From contig CAWGCC010000032.1 in NCBI GenBank assembly GCA_963820965.1, positions 48,378-112,377 of the forward strand: a stretch of DNA of 64,000 nt, read 5' to 3'. The stretch is from DATEDA01 sp963820965 (GTDB lineage: Bacteria > Pseudomonadota > Gammaproteobacteria > Burkholderiales > SG8-39). This document shows, piece by piece, positions 1 through 8,498 of this stretch. A program made the translations under genes and the position numbers. The notes beneath the pieces were generated by a model. It ran no database searches and was not told the origin of the DNA. It saw only the letters and a program-made list of their open reading frames with translations. Position 1 is the stretch's first letter; every line of letters starts with the position of its first letter.

Positions 1-1122
<1,122 letters not shown>

Positions 1123-1126
<4 letters not shown>

Positions 1127-1596
1127 TCGAGCTCCTTCAGGAACCTGTCGATCGCGTCGGGCGTCATGAAGCTCGCCATCTGCTTGTTGTTGACGAGCAT
1201 CACCGGCGCATCCCCGCACGCGCCGAAGCATTCGCCTTCCTTCAGCGTGAACCGGCCGTCGGCGGAGGTCTCGTTCCAGCCGACGCCGAGCCGCCGCTTG
1301 AGATGGTCGGCCGCCTCGTTCGCGCCGCGGAGCGCGCACGGCAGGTTGGTGCAGATCACGAGCTTGTACCTGCCGAGCGGCGCCAGGTCGTACATCGTGT
1401 AGAACGAGGCCACCTCCTCGACCGCGATCGGCGGCATGCCGAGGTAGTCGGCCACGAACGCCAGCACCTCGGGCGAGAGATAGCCCTTCTCGTGCTGGGC
1501 GATCGCGAGCGCCGACATCACCGCCGACTGCCTCTGGTCCGGCGGGTACTTGGTCAGCTCCCGGTCGATCTTCTTCAGCGCCTCGTTGCTCAACAT
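1123..1596 (-). CDS. nuoE: NADH-quinone oxidoreductase subunit E
   Basis: NuoE (157 aa) is the 24-kDa-type subunit of complex I and carries the [2Fe-2S] cluster N1a beside NuoF. The four thioredoxin-fold cluster cysteines are present as C82-x4-C87 (CTNLPC) and C123-x3-C127 (CFGAC). Length is normal for the family. It starts with ATG and overlaps nuoF by four bases. It is separated from nuoD by about 106 bp that hold a palindromic repeat, so nuoE is the one early nuo gene not tightly packed against its upstream neighbour. Confidence 0.97.
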
Positions 1597-1617
1597 GAGC
1601 GCGTTTCAGCTCAAAGC

Positions 1618-1702
1618 ACGCGGCGCGCGCGAAGAACGCGGCGGGGACGGGGTTTCTCGATCATGCTCTTCGACGTTCCCGCGATCCTCGCAGTGTCCGC
1701 GT
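1618..1702. repeat. intergenic palindromic repeat between nuoD and nuoE
   Basis: The spacer directly after the nuoD stop codon is an imperfect inverted repeat. A 24-base arm at 1679-1702 pairs with a 24-base arm at 1618-1641 (pattern ACGCGG-N5-GCGA-R-GA-W-CGCGG), with most positions complementary. Its arms resemble those of the repeats at 31833-31919 and 52611-52684, in which ACGC-purine-rich blocks are followed by CGCG-purine blocks. In the nuo mRNA it would fold into a long stem and could affect stability or the NuoD:NuoE ratio. That effect is inferred. No coding capacity is evident. Confidence 0.6.
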
Positions 1703-2956
1703 TCAACGGTCGACTTCGCCGAACACGATATCCAGCGTCCCGATGATCGCCACGGCATCGGCGATCATGTGCCCGCGCGAGATCTCGTCCATCGCCGCGA
1801 GATGCGCGAACCCGGGTGCGCGGATCTTCAGGCGGTAGGGCTTGTTCGCGCCGTCGGAGACGAGGTAGATGCCGAACTCGCCCTTCGGCGCCTCGACCGC
1901 GGCATAGGCCTCGCCGGCCGGCACGTGCATGCCCTCGGTGTAGAGCTTGAAGTGGTGGATCAGCTCCTCCATGCTGCTCTTCATCTCGACGCGCGACGGC
2001 GGCGCGACCTTGTGGTTGTCGGTGATCACCGGGCCGGGGTTCTGCCGCAGCCACTCGATGCACTGCCGGATGATCCGGTTCGACTGGCGCATCTCCTCGA
2101 CGCGGACGAGGTAGCGGTCGTAGCAGTCGCCGTTCCGGCCGATCGGGATGTCGAAGTCCATCCGGTCGTAGACCTCGTAGGGCTGCTTCCTGCGCAGGTC
2201 CCATTCGATGCCGGAGCCGCGCACCATCGGCCCGCTGAAGCCGAGCGCGAGCGCCCGCTCCGGCGTCACCACGCCGATGCCGACCGTGCGCTGCTTCCAG
2301 ATCCGGTTGTCGGTGAGGAGCGTCTCGTAGTCGTCGACGTAGGCCGGGAAGCGCGTGGTGAAGTCGTCGAGGAAGTCGAGCAGCGATCCGCGCCGGTTCG
2401 CGTTGAGCTCGGCGACGTCCTTGTCGCTGCGGAACGACGACGGCCGGTAATGCGGCATCGTGTCGGGGAGATCGCGGTACACCCCGCCCGGCCGGTAGTA
2501 GGCCGCGTGCAGCCGCGCGCCCGAGACCGCCTCGTAGCAGTCCATCAGGTCCTCGCGCTCGCGGAAGCAGTACAGGAACACCGTCATCGCGCCCACGTCG
2601 AGCGCGTGCGCGCCGAGCCACAGCAGGTGATTCAGGACGCGCGTGAGCTCGTCGAACAGCACGCGGATGTACTGCGCGCGGAGCGGCACCTCGACTCCGA
2701 GGAGCTTCTCGATCGCCATGCAGTAGGCGTGCTCGTTCACCATCATCGAGACGTAGTCCAGCCGGTCCATGTAGGGCAGCGACTGGATGAACGTCTTGTG
2801 CTCGGCGAGCTTCTCGGTCGCGCGGTGCAGGAGGCCGATGTGCGGGTCGGCGCGCATGATCACCTCGCCGTCGAGCTCGAGCACGAGGCGCAGCACGCCG
2901 TGGGCCGCCGGGTGCTGCGGCCCAAAATTGAGCGTGTAGTTCCTGATCTCTGCCAC
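1703..2956 (-). CDS. nuoD: NADH-quinone oxidoreductase subunit D
   Basis: NuoD (417 aa, normal length) is the 49-kDa-type subunit of complex I and forms the quinone pocket with NuoB. The start region MAEIRNYTLNFGPQHPAAHG and the HxxR-type stretches of the hydrogenase-large-subunit fold are intact. The usable start is a GTG at 2956 with AGGAC about ten bases upstream. An exact copy of bases 2922-2955 lies upstream at 3077-3110, where the codon is ATG, three bases after the nuoC stop. This suggests the ancestral coupled start was displaced by an insertion. The downstream junction with nuoE also carries a palindrome. Confidence 0.97.
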   Translation of the reverse strand: MAEIRNYTLNFGPQHPAAHGVLRLVLELDGEVIMRADPHIGLLHRATEKLAEHKTFIQSLPYMDRLDYVSMMVNEHAYCMAIEKLLGVEVPLRAQYIRVLFDELTRVLNHLLWLGAHALDVGAMTVFLYCFREREDLMDCYEAVSGARLHAAYYRPGGVYRDLPDTMPHYRPSSFRSDKDVAELNANRRGSLLDFLDDFTTRFPAYVDDYETLLTDNRIWKQRTVGIGVVTPERALALGFSGPMVRGSGIEWDLRRKQPYEVYDRMDFDIPIGRNGDCYDRYLVRVEEMRQSNRIIRQCIEWLRQNPGPVITDNHKVAPPSRVEMKSSMEELIHHFKLYTEGMHVPAGEAYAAVEAPKGEFGIYLVSDGANKPYRLKIRAPGFAHLAAMDEISRGHMIADAVAIIGTLDIVFGEVDR

Positions 2957-3110
2957 GCGCGCTAGTCCTGCATCGCTCCGACGTTCGACCGTCGCAGCGG
3001 CGTGAGCTCAATTTCGGCGCAGGCTGACTTCGCTTGCCAAGTCAAGCCGCGCCGCTCGCCGGCGCGGCGGCCGGAGCCAAAATTGAGCGTGTAGTTCCTG
3101 ATCTCTGCCA
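2922..3110 (-). repeat. hairpin element flanked by a 34-bp duplication of the nuoD 5' end
   Basis: Bases 2922-2955 (start of nuoD) recur exactly at 3077-3110, 155 bp away. Between them, on the minus strand, the upstream copy ends CTCAATTT-T and continues GGCTCCGGCCG. The core contains a small hairpin (TGACTT, loop, AAGTCA) and ends AGCCTGCGCCG, followed by AAATTGAG, the reverse complement of CTCAATTT. The stem 3007-3018 / 3076-3087 therefore pairs at 11 of 12 positions. The element at 18671-18803 has the same layout and the same core end. I know of no named family with this design; it may be a miniature mobile element. Tandem duplication followed by divergence is the main alternative. Confidence 0.75.
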
Positions 3111-3111
3111 T
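2962..3111 (-). other. short reading frame across the nuoC-nuoD insertion
   Basis: The ATG of the upstream nuoD-start copy (3111) lies three bases after the nuoC stop. It opens a 49-codon frame that begins with the twelve NuoD-like residues MAEIRNYTLNFG, reads through the inserted hairpin without a stop, and ends at TAG 2962-2964, five bases before the real nuoD GTG. The frame may keep ribosomes on the mRNA and preserve nuoC-nuoD coupling. It may also be a chance leftover. There is no evidence that the peptide has a function. Confidence 0.4.
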
Positions 3112-3114
3112 CGC

Positions 3115-3738
3115 TCAGTGCTTGGTGCCCGGCGCTTTCGCCCCGAGGTCGCCGTACTGCTCCTCCCGGATGATCCGCGGCACGACCTCGCGCGGCTCGA
3201 TCGTCACCGGCTGGTAGATCACCCGCTTCTGGTCCGGGTCGTAGCGCATCTCGACGGTGCCCGAGAGCGGAAAGTCCTTGCGGAACGGGTGGCCGACGAA
3301 GCCGTAGTCGGTGAGGATCCGGCGCAGATCCGCGTGGCCGGAGAACATGATCCCGAAGAGGTCGAACGCCTCGCGCTCGAACCAGTTCAGCCCCGGCCAC
3401 AGGCCGGTGAGCGAATCGACCACCGGAAAGGCGTCCTCCGGCGCGAACGTCCGCACGCGCAGGCGCCAGTTGTGCGTGAGCGAAAGGAGATGCACGACGA
3501 CGGCGTACCGCGGTCCCTCCCAGGCGCCGTCGCCGTAGGCGGAGTAGTCGACGCCGCAGAGGTCCATCGCCTCCTCGAACCGCAGCGTCGGATGATCGCG
3601 GAGCGTTTGCATGACCTCCAGCCAGTCGGCGGCCTTGACGACCAGGCTGAGCTCGCCGAGTGCGGCGGTGAGGCTCGCGATCCGGGCCGCAAGCACCGAC
3701 TCGAGCGCCGACGTCAGCCGTTCGATGCGGGTCGACAT
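3115..3738 (-). CDS. nuoC: NADH-quinone oxidoreductase subunit C
   Basis: NuoC (207 aa) is the 30-kDa-type subunit of the complex I connecting module. The family signature is present around residues 115-160: the run LNWFEREAFDLFGIMFSGH followed by RRILTDYGFVGHPFRKDFP. The start ATG at 3738 overlaps the nuoB stop by one base (TGATG). It is a separate gene here and is not fused to nuoD. Its 3' end is followed by the duplicated nuoD start. Confidence 0.96.
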   Translation of the reverse strand: MSTRIERLTSALESVLAARIASLTAALGELSLVVKAADWLEVMQTLRDHPTLRFEEAMDLCGVDYSAYGDGAWEGPRYAVVVHLLSLTHNWRLRVRTFAPEDAFPVVDSLTGLWPGLNWFEREAFDLFGIMFSGHADLRRILTDYGFVGHPFRKDFPLSGTVEMRYDPDQKRVIYQPVTIEPREVVPRIIREEQYGDLGAKAPGTKH

Positions 3739-4214
3739 CAGCGGGCGATGGTGCTGGTCCGCCGGATCTTGTTCTGCAGCTGGACCAGCCCGTAGAGCAG
3801 CGCCTCCGCGGTGGGCGGACAGCCCGGCACGTAGATGTCGACGGGGACGATCCGGTCGCAGCCGCGCACGACCGAGTACGAGTAGTGGTAATACCCGCCG
3901 CCGTTCGCGCACGAGCCCATCGACACGACCCAGCGCGGCTCGGGCATCTGGTCGTAGACCTTGCGCAGCGCCGGGGCCATCTTGTTGCACAGCGTGCCGG
4001 CGACGATCATCACGTCGGACTGCCGCGGGCTCGGCCGGAAGACGATCCCGAACCGGTCGAGGTCGTACCGCGCGGCGCCGGCGTGCATCATCTCGACCGC
4101 GCAGCACGCGAGGCCGAAGGTCATCGGCCACATCGAGCCCGTCCGCGCCCAGTTGAACAGCTTGTCGAGCTGGGTGGTGACGAAGCCTTCCTGCATTAGC
4201 CCTTCAATCCCCAT
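3738..4214 (-). CDS. nuoB: NADH-quinone oxidoreductase subunit B
   Basis: NuoB (158 aa, family length) is the 20-kDa-type subunit that holds the terminal [4Fe-4S] cluster N2 next to the quinone site. The expected four cysteines are present: adjacent C37 and C38 in LACCAVEMM, C102 in SMGSCANGGG, and C132 in VPGCPPTAEAL. It starts with ATG three bases after the nuoA stop and overlaps nuoC by one base, so the first three nuo genes are tightly packed. Confidence 0.97.
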   Translation of the reverse strand: MGIEGLMQEGFVTTQLDKLFNWARTGSMWPMTFGLACCAVEMMHAGAARYDLDRFGIVFRPSPRQSDVMIVAGTLCNKMAPALRKVYDQMPEPRWVVSMGSCANGGGYYHYSYSVVRGCDRIVPVDIYVPGCPPTAEALLYGLVQLQNKIRRTSTIAR

Positions 4215-4217
4215 GGA

Positions 4218-4574
4218 TTACTCCCACTCGAGCGCCCCCTTCTTCCATTCGTAGATGAAGCCGACGACGAGGATCGCCAGGAACACCATCATCGACCAGA
4301 AGCCGAACGCGCCGATGTCGTTGAGCGTCACCGCCCACGGAAAGAGGAACGCGATCTCGAGGTCGAACAGGATGAACAGGATCGCGACGAGGTAGTAGCG
4401 CACGTCGAACTTCATGCGCGCGTCCTCGAACGCCTCGAACCCGCACTCGTACGGAGAGAGCTTCTCGCTGTCGGGCTTGCGCGGGCCGAGGACGAAGCCG
4501 ACGCCGAGCAGCAGGCCGCCGAACACGATGCCGACGACGATGAAGAGGAGGACCGGAAAGTACTCGGCGAGCAC
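4218..4574 (-). CDS. nuoA: NADH-quinone oxidoreductase subunit A
   Basis: NuoA (118 aa) is a small membrane subunit of complex I. Three hydrophobic segments are visible (about residues 6-29, 62-82 and 88-108). The conserved KLSPYECGFEAF loop with its quinone-tunnel cysteine follows the first segment. The likely start is GTG at 4574 in GTGCTCGCCGAG, with GAAGGG about eight bases upstream. It is the first gene of the nuo operon, downstream of tRNA-Leu. Confidence 0.95.
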   Translation of the reverse strand: MLAEYFPVLLFIVVGIVFGGLLLGVGFVLGPRKPDSEKLSPYECGFEAFEDARMKFDVRYYLVAILFILFDLEIAFLFPWAVTLNDIGAFGFWSMMVFLAILVVGFIYEWKKGALEWE

Positions 4575-4665
4575 GGGCTCAACCCTTCGAATCGCCGCGG
4601 CCGCGATTCGCGGCTCGCTCGAGGCCTGCTCGCACGGATAGGACCCTTCTCAAAGCGTTCGGGAC

Positions 4666-4686
4666 GGCGGACCGCCGCGGTCCGCC
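4666..4686 (-). promoter_or_regulatory. hairpin between tRNA-Leu and nuoA
   Basis: An exact 8-bp inverted repeat (GGCGGACC / GGTCCGCC, five-base loop) lies ten bases beyond the CCA end of the tRNA on the transcribed strand. No T-run follows, so a classical intrinsic terminator is unlikely. It may protect or direct 3' processing of the tRNA, or attenuate read-through into nuo. Confidence 0.45.
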
Positions 4687-4695
4687 GCCGTTCGT

Positions 4696-4782
4696 TGGTG
4701 CCGACGGGGAGACTCGAACTCCCACAGCCTTGCGGCCACCAGCCCCTCAAGCTGGCGTGTCTACCAATTTCACCACGTCGGC
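4696..4782 (-). tRNA. tRNA-Leu (anticodon GAG)
   Basis: Read on the minus strand, the 87 bases fold as a class II tRNA. The acceptor stem is GCCGACG / CGTCGGC with the discriminator A and an encoded CCA. The anticodon stem CAGC/GCTG carries the loop TTGAGGG (anticodon GAG, reading CUC/CUU leucine codons). A long variable arm (TGGCCGCAAGGCTG region) and a GTTCGAGTC T-loop complete the fold. It sits between secG and nuoA, an arrangement common in betaproteobacteria. Confidence 0.97.
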
Positions 4783-4834
4783 CCGCGGGCGCCGCATCGC
4801 GCGCGCCGACTCGCGCGATGCACCATTCATTCTA

Positions 4835-5209
4835 CTACTTCGGAACCTCGCTCCCTTTCGAGGCCGGCGGCTCCGGCGCCTGCGGCTTGGTCGGGTCCGC
4901 GGCGGGTGCCTTCGTCGCGCCCGCGGCCGGCGGCGCGCCCGCGTCCATCACGCTGCCGCCCGTCCTGGGCTTGACGTTCGCGAGGTACGCCAGGCCGAGG
5001 CTCGAGAGAAAGAACACCGCGGCGAGGATCGAAGTCGTTCGCGAGAGGAAGTTCGCCGACCCGGTGGCCCCGAACAGGCTGCCCGAAGCGCCCGACCCGA
5101 ATGCCGCGCCGACGTCGGCGCCCTTGCCGTGCTGAAGCAGGACGAGCCCGATCACGCCGAGCGCCGCCAGCACGTGGATGACGAGAACCAATGTCAGCCA
5201 GATATCCAC
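4835..5209 (-). CDS. secG: preprotein translocase subunit SecG
   Basis: SecG (124 aa) is an accessory membrane subunit of the SecYEG export channel. Two hydrophobic segments are visible (about residues 3-22 and 53-72), and between them lies the family stretch GLVLLQHGKGADVGAAFGSG with the GSLFG turn. The C-terminal 40 residues are low-complexity, rich in Ala and Pro, as in many betaproteobacterial SecG proteins. The start is probably GTG at 5209 (VDIWLTLVL). AGGTGA lies very close to it, so the exact start is a little uncertain. It is five bases downstream of tpiA. Confidence 0.93.
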   Translation of the reverse strand: MDIWLTLVLVIHVLAALGVIGLVLLQHGKGADVGAAFGSGASGSLFGATGSANFLSRTTSILAAVFFLSSLGLAYLANVKPRTGGSVMDAGAPPAAGATKAPAADPTKPQAPEPPASKGSEVPK

Positions 5210-5214
5210 TTCAC

Positions 5215-5976
5215 CTACCCTGTCTTCACTGCCGCGCTGCAGATCGCGAGGAAATCCTCTGCGACGAGCGACGCGGCGCCGATCAAGCCGCCGTCGATGT
5301 CGGGCATCGCGAAGAGCGCCTCCGCGTTCGCCGGTTTCACGCTGCCGCCGTAGAGCACCGGGAGCCGCTCCGCCACGCCCGTATCGGCGGCCCCGACCCG
5401 CGCGCGGATGAACGCGTGGACCGCCTGCGCCTGCTCGGGGCTCGCCGTGCGTCCGGTGCCGATGGCCCATACCGGCTCGTAGGCAATCACCGCGTCGGCG
5501 AGCGCGGCGACGCCCGCTGCGCCCATGACGGCCTGCAGCTGTCGGCCGACGACCTCCTCGGTCGCGCCCTGCTCGCGCTCCTGGAGCGTCTCGCCCACGC
5601 AGAGGATGGGCACGAGTCCCACGCGCTGCGCCGCGCCGAACTTCGCCGCAACCTGCGCATCGCGCTCGCCGAAGAGCTGGCGCCGCTCCGAATGCCCGAC
5701 GATCACGTGGCGGCAGCCGAGCTCGCGCAGCATCGCTCCCGACACCTCACCGGTATACGCGCCCGAGTCGTGCTCGCTCAGATTCTGCGCGCCCCACGCG
5801 ACCCGCGTGCCGCCGAGAACGCCGGCTGCCTGTTGCAGATACGGAAAGGGGACACAGACCGCGATCTCGACCCCGGGCAGATCGCCGGCACGCGCCTTCA
5901 CGGAGTCGAGAAGCCGCTGGTTCGCCGCGAGGCTGCCATGCATCTTCCAGTTGCCCGCGACGAGCCGTGCGCGCAT
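5215..5976 (-). CDS. tpiA: triosephosphate isomerase
   Basis: TpiA (253 aa) interconverts dihydroxyacetone phosphate and glyceraldehyde 3-phosphate in glycolysis. All catalytic signatures are present: K11 in AGNWKMHG, H95 in VGHSERRQ, and E167 in AYEPVWAIGTG, followed by the flexible loop 6. The phosphate-binding LYGGSVKP lies near residue 210. The ATG start lies about 20 bases downstream of the predicted transcription start of a good sigma-70-like promoter (6003-6032). It leads the tpiA-secG-tRNA-nuo transcript. Confidence 0.98.
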   Translation of the reverse strand: MRARLVAGNWKMHGSLAANQRLLDSVKARAGDLPGVEIAVCVPFPYLQQAAGVLGGTRVAWGAQNLSEHDSGAYTGEVSGAMLRELGCRHVIVGHSERRQLFGERDAQVAAKFGAAQRVGLVPILCVGETLQEREQGATEEVVGRQLQAVMGAAGVAALADAVIAYEPVWAIGTGRTASPEQAQAVHAFIRARVGAADTGVAERLPVLYGGSVKPANAEALFAMPDIDGGLIGAASLVAEDFLAICSAAVKTG

Positions 5977-6002
5977 CGACGCTCCCGCGACGAAAACGCG
6001 CG

Positions 6003-6032
6003 ATTGTAGCCGCTCGCTGCGATTCGGGTCAA
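6003..6032 (-). promoter_or_regulatory. sigma-70-type promoter of tpiA
   Basis: On the minus strand TTGACC (6032-6027) is followed after 18 bases by TACAAT (6008-6003), both close to consensus. The predicted transcription start near 5996 gives a leader of about 20 bases before the tpiA ATG. This promoter could drive tpiA, secG, the tRNA and, by read-through, nuo. Confidence 0.65.
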
Positions 6033-6177
6033 TGAAACCCGTGGGTTAGATGCCTCCGGCCGCGAGCGCGACGAACTCGCGCACGCTCATTCCCACGCGC
6101 GCGCCGCCACCCGATCGCCCCGTAACGACCGCCCGCGCACCGCGCGCTCGAGCCGGTGACGCGCTCGGCGACGACGG

Positions 6178-6639
6178 TCATGCCGGCGGGTCGATCCGCA
6201 GCCAGAAGGTCACCGGTCCGTCGTTGACGAGCCCGACCTGCATGTGCGCACCGAACTCGCCGGTGGCGACCGGCGAGTGCGTGGCGTGCGCGTGCGCGAC
6301 GGCATGCCCGAACAGGCTCCGTCCGAGCGCCGGGTCGGCGGCCGCGCTGAAGCTTGGGCGATTACCGCCCCGCTTTCCACCTCCCGTGTCGGCGGCGAGC
6401 GTGAACTGGGGAACGAGCAGCAGGCCGCCCCCGGCCTCGCGCACCGAGCGGTTCATCTTTCCCGCGCCGTCGGCGAACATGCGGAAGGCGAGGATGCGAT
6501 CGACGAGCCGCGCCGCGCTCGACGTGTCGTCGCCATGCTCGGCGCAGACGAACGCGAGGACGCCGGGACCGATCGCGCCGACCGTGCGGCCGTCGACGGT
6601 GACGCGCGCCTCGCCGACCCGCTGCAGGAGCGCGATCAC
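6178..6639 (-). CDS. dtd: D-aminoacyl-tRNA deacylase
   Basis: Dtd (153 aa) hydrolyses D-amino acids from mischarged tRNAs. The N-terminus VIALLQRVGEARVTVDG, the central VPQFTLAADT motif (Pro where many family members have Ser) and the C-terminal NDGPVTFWL motif mark the family. The start is GTG at 6639, overlapping the dctM stop by four bases (GTGA), so it appears to be translated as the last gene of the TRAP operon. The functional link to the transporter is probably only co-transcription. Confidence 0.93.
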   Translation of the reverse strand: MIALLQRVGEARVTVDGRTVGAIGPGVLAFVCAEHGDDTSSAARLVDRILAFRMFADGAGKMNRSVREAGGGLLLVPQFTLAADTGGGKRGGNRPSFSAAADPALGRSLFGHAVAHAHATHSPVATGEFGAHMQVGLVNDGPVTFWLRIDPPA

Positions 6640-7919
6640 AGGTAGCCGAGATGGCGCGGCAGGAACAGCGCGATCTCCGGCACGAACGTCACCAGCAGCA
6701 GCACGGCCGTCAGCGCGAGGATCATCCAGGCGATCCACTTGAACGTGGCCTCGATCGGTATCCCGGCGAGGCGGCAGGTCACCATCAGATTGACGGCGGT
6801 CGGCGGCGTGCACGCGCCGATCGCGACGTTGAGGGTGATGATCACGCCGAACCAGACCAGATCCCAGCCGTAGGCGAGCGCGACCGGGATCAGGAACGGC
6901 AGGAAGATGAAGTAGGTCGCGATCGCGTCCAGCGCCGTGCCGGCGATCATCAGCATCGCCGTGATGCTGAGGAGCACCAGGGTTTCGTTGGCGCCCGAGG
7001 CGGTGAGGCTCTTCGCGTAGGCGTTGAAGACGCCGATCGTGTCGATCGCCCAGCCGAAGACGCTGGCGAGGCCGACGATCAGCAGGATGACCGCGGAGAT
7101 CTCCGCCGCCTCGGCGAGCACGTCCCAGAGCTCGCGCAAGGTCAGGCCTTCGTAGACGAAGATGCCGATCGCGACGCCGTAGGCGACCGCGACGACCGCC
7201 GCCTCGGTCGGCGTGAAGAGACCGCTGCGCATCCCGCCGAGGATGACCACCGGCGCGGCGAGCGCCCAGCTCGCCTCGCGCAGGCTCCTCCAGAACGGCG
7301 GCGCGGCCTCGGGATCGTTCGCACCGAAGCCGTGACGAGCGCTGAGCCACACGCCGGCCGCGATCAGCGCGAGGCCGGCCAGGACGCCCGGGACGATGCC
7401 GGCGGCGAAGAGCGCGGGCACGCTCGCCTGCGGCACCAGGATGCTGTAGACGATCAGCGCGACCGACGGCGGGATCAGCACGTCGGTCGTGCCGCCGGCG
7501 GCGATCAGGCTCGCCGAAAAGGCCTTCGGGTAGCCGGCGCGCGCCATCGCCGGAATCATGATCGCGCCCACCGCGGCGGCGTCGGCGGCCCCCGAGCCCG
7601 ACACCCCGCCGAGGATCATGCACACGATGATCGCCGCCGCGGCGAGGCCGCCGCGCCGCCGGCCGACCATCGAGGACGCGAAGCGCACCAGGCTCGCGGC
7701 CATCCCGGTCCGGTCGAACACGAGGCCGGCGAGGATGAACAGCGGCAGCGCGAGCAGCGGGTACTTCGCGATGCCGCCGTACACCGTGGTCGGGACCGAC
7801 ATCACGCCCATGCTCGCGGAGACGATCGCCGCGAAGCCCGAGAGGCCGAGCGCGACGGCGAGCGGAACACCGGCGATCATCAGCAGCAGGAACACGCCGA
7901 AGAGGATCGCGGCGCTCAT
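6636..7919 (-). CDS. dctM: TRAP transporter large permease DctM
   Basis: DctM (427 aa) is the large membrane subunit of a tripartite ATP-independent periplasmic transporter, which imports organic acids using an ion gradient. It is hydrophobic throughout, with roughly a dozen predicted segments. Family blocks include LPLFILAGLVFDRTGMA, MILGGVSGSGAADAAAVG, LIPPSVALIVYS and GACTPPTAVNL. The start ATG at 7919 overlaps the dctQ stop by four bases (ATGA). The substrate cannot be read from the sequence. The neighbouring 2-oxoacid/acetoin-type dehydrogenase suggests a small carboxylate or related carbonyl compound. Confidence 0.95.
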   Translation of the reverse strand: MSAAILFGVFLLLMIAGVPLAVALGLSGFAAIVSASMGVMSVPTTVYGGIAKYPLLALPLFILAGLVFDRTGMAASLVRFASSMVGRRRGGLAAAAIIVCMILGGVSGSGAADAAAVGAIMIPAMARAGYPKAFSASLIAAGGTTDVLIPPSVALIVYSILVPQASVPALFAAGIVPGVLAGLALIAAGVWLSARHGFGANDPEAAPPFWRSLREASWALAAPVVILGGMRSGLFTPTEAAVVAVAYGVAIGIFVYEGLTLRELWDVLAEAAEISAVILLIVGLASVFGWAIDTIGVFNAYAKSLTASGANETLVLLSITAMLMIAGTALDAIATYFIFLPFLIPVALAYGWDLVWFGVIITLNVAIGACTPPTAVNLMVTCRLAGIPIEATFKWIAWMILALTAVLLLVTFVPEIALFLPRHLGYL

Positions 7920-8431
7920 GCGCGCGGGGCACCCCTTCGCCACAGCTCGACGAGCGCCTGCACGAGGCGCACGAAGAGCAGCGCGGACAGCAGCGGCAGC
8001 CACACCGTGTAGAGCCACTGCGGCGCGCCGATCCCCGGCGAGGTGACCTCGTAGCGGAAGTCGTCCCACGCCATGCGCCCGCCGAGCCACACCAGCAGGC
8101 CCGCCATCAGCGCCGAGCATGCGAACGAGAAGAGGACGAAGCGATGCCGCCAGGCGGGCGGCGCGCGCTCGACGAACCACGTCATCGCGATCTGGTTGCC
8201 GTCCAGGAACGCCTTTGCCGACCCGACGAAGGTCAGGAAGATCATCAGGAACACCGAGACCTCCTCGGTGAACGCGAACGAGATGTCGGTGAAGTAGCGG
8301 ACCAGGACGTTCGCGAGCGTGATGACGCACAGCGCCGCCATCGCCGCGGCGCCGAGGAAGCGCTCGACGCGAAAGCGGCGCTCCACCATCGCCGGGTCGA
8401 ACGGCGACGGCGTCCGGTCGTCAGCGCTCAC
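7916..8431 (-). CDS. dctQ: TRAP transporter small permease DctQ
   Basis: DctQ (171 aa) is the small membrane subunit of the TRAP transporter. Four hydrophobic segments are visible (about residues 26-46, 56-77, 98-118 and 138-160). The family motif FTEEVSVFLMIFLTFVGSA occupies the second. It starts with ATG at 8431 and overlaps dctM by four bases. A strong hairpin separates it from dctP. Confidence 0.93.
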   Translation of the reverse strand: MSADDRTPSPFDPAMVERRFRVERFLGAAAMAALCVITLANVLVRYFTDISFAFTEEVSVFLMIFLTFVGSAKAFLDGNQIAMTWFVERAPPAWRHRFVLFSFACSALMAGLLVWLGGRMAWDDFRYEVTSPGIGAPQWLYTVWLPLLSALLFVRLVQALVELWRRGAPRA

Positions 8432-8450
8432 GCCACCCTCCAGAAAGCGA

Positions 8451-8481
8451 AAACGCCGGCAGGCCTCGCGCCTGCCGGCGG
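8451..8481 (-). terminator. hairpin with T-tract between dctP and dctQ
   Basis: An exact 11-bp inverted repeat (8455-8465 / 8471-8481, five-base loop) is followed on the minus strand by TTTTCG. It has the form of an intrinsic terminator. Lying between the binding-protein gene and the permease genes, it probably acts as a partial terminator or 3' stabiliser, so that dctP mRNA is more abundant than dctQM mRNA. Confidence 0.75.
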
Positions 8482-8498
8482 CGATCCGATGCTGCGCG

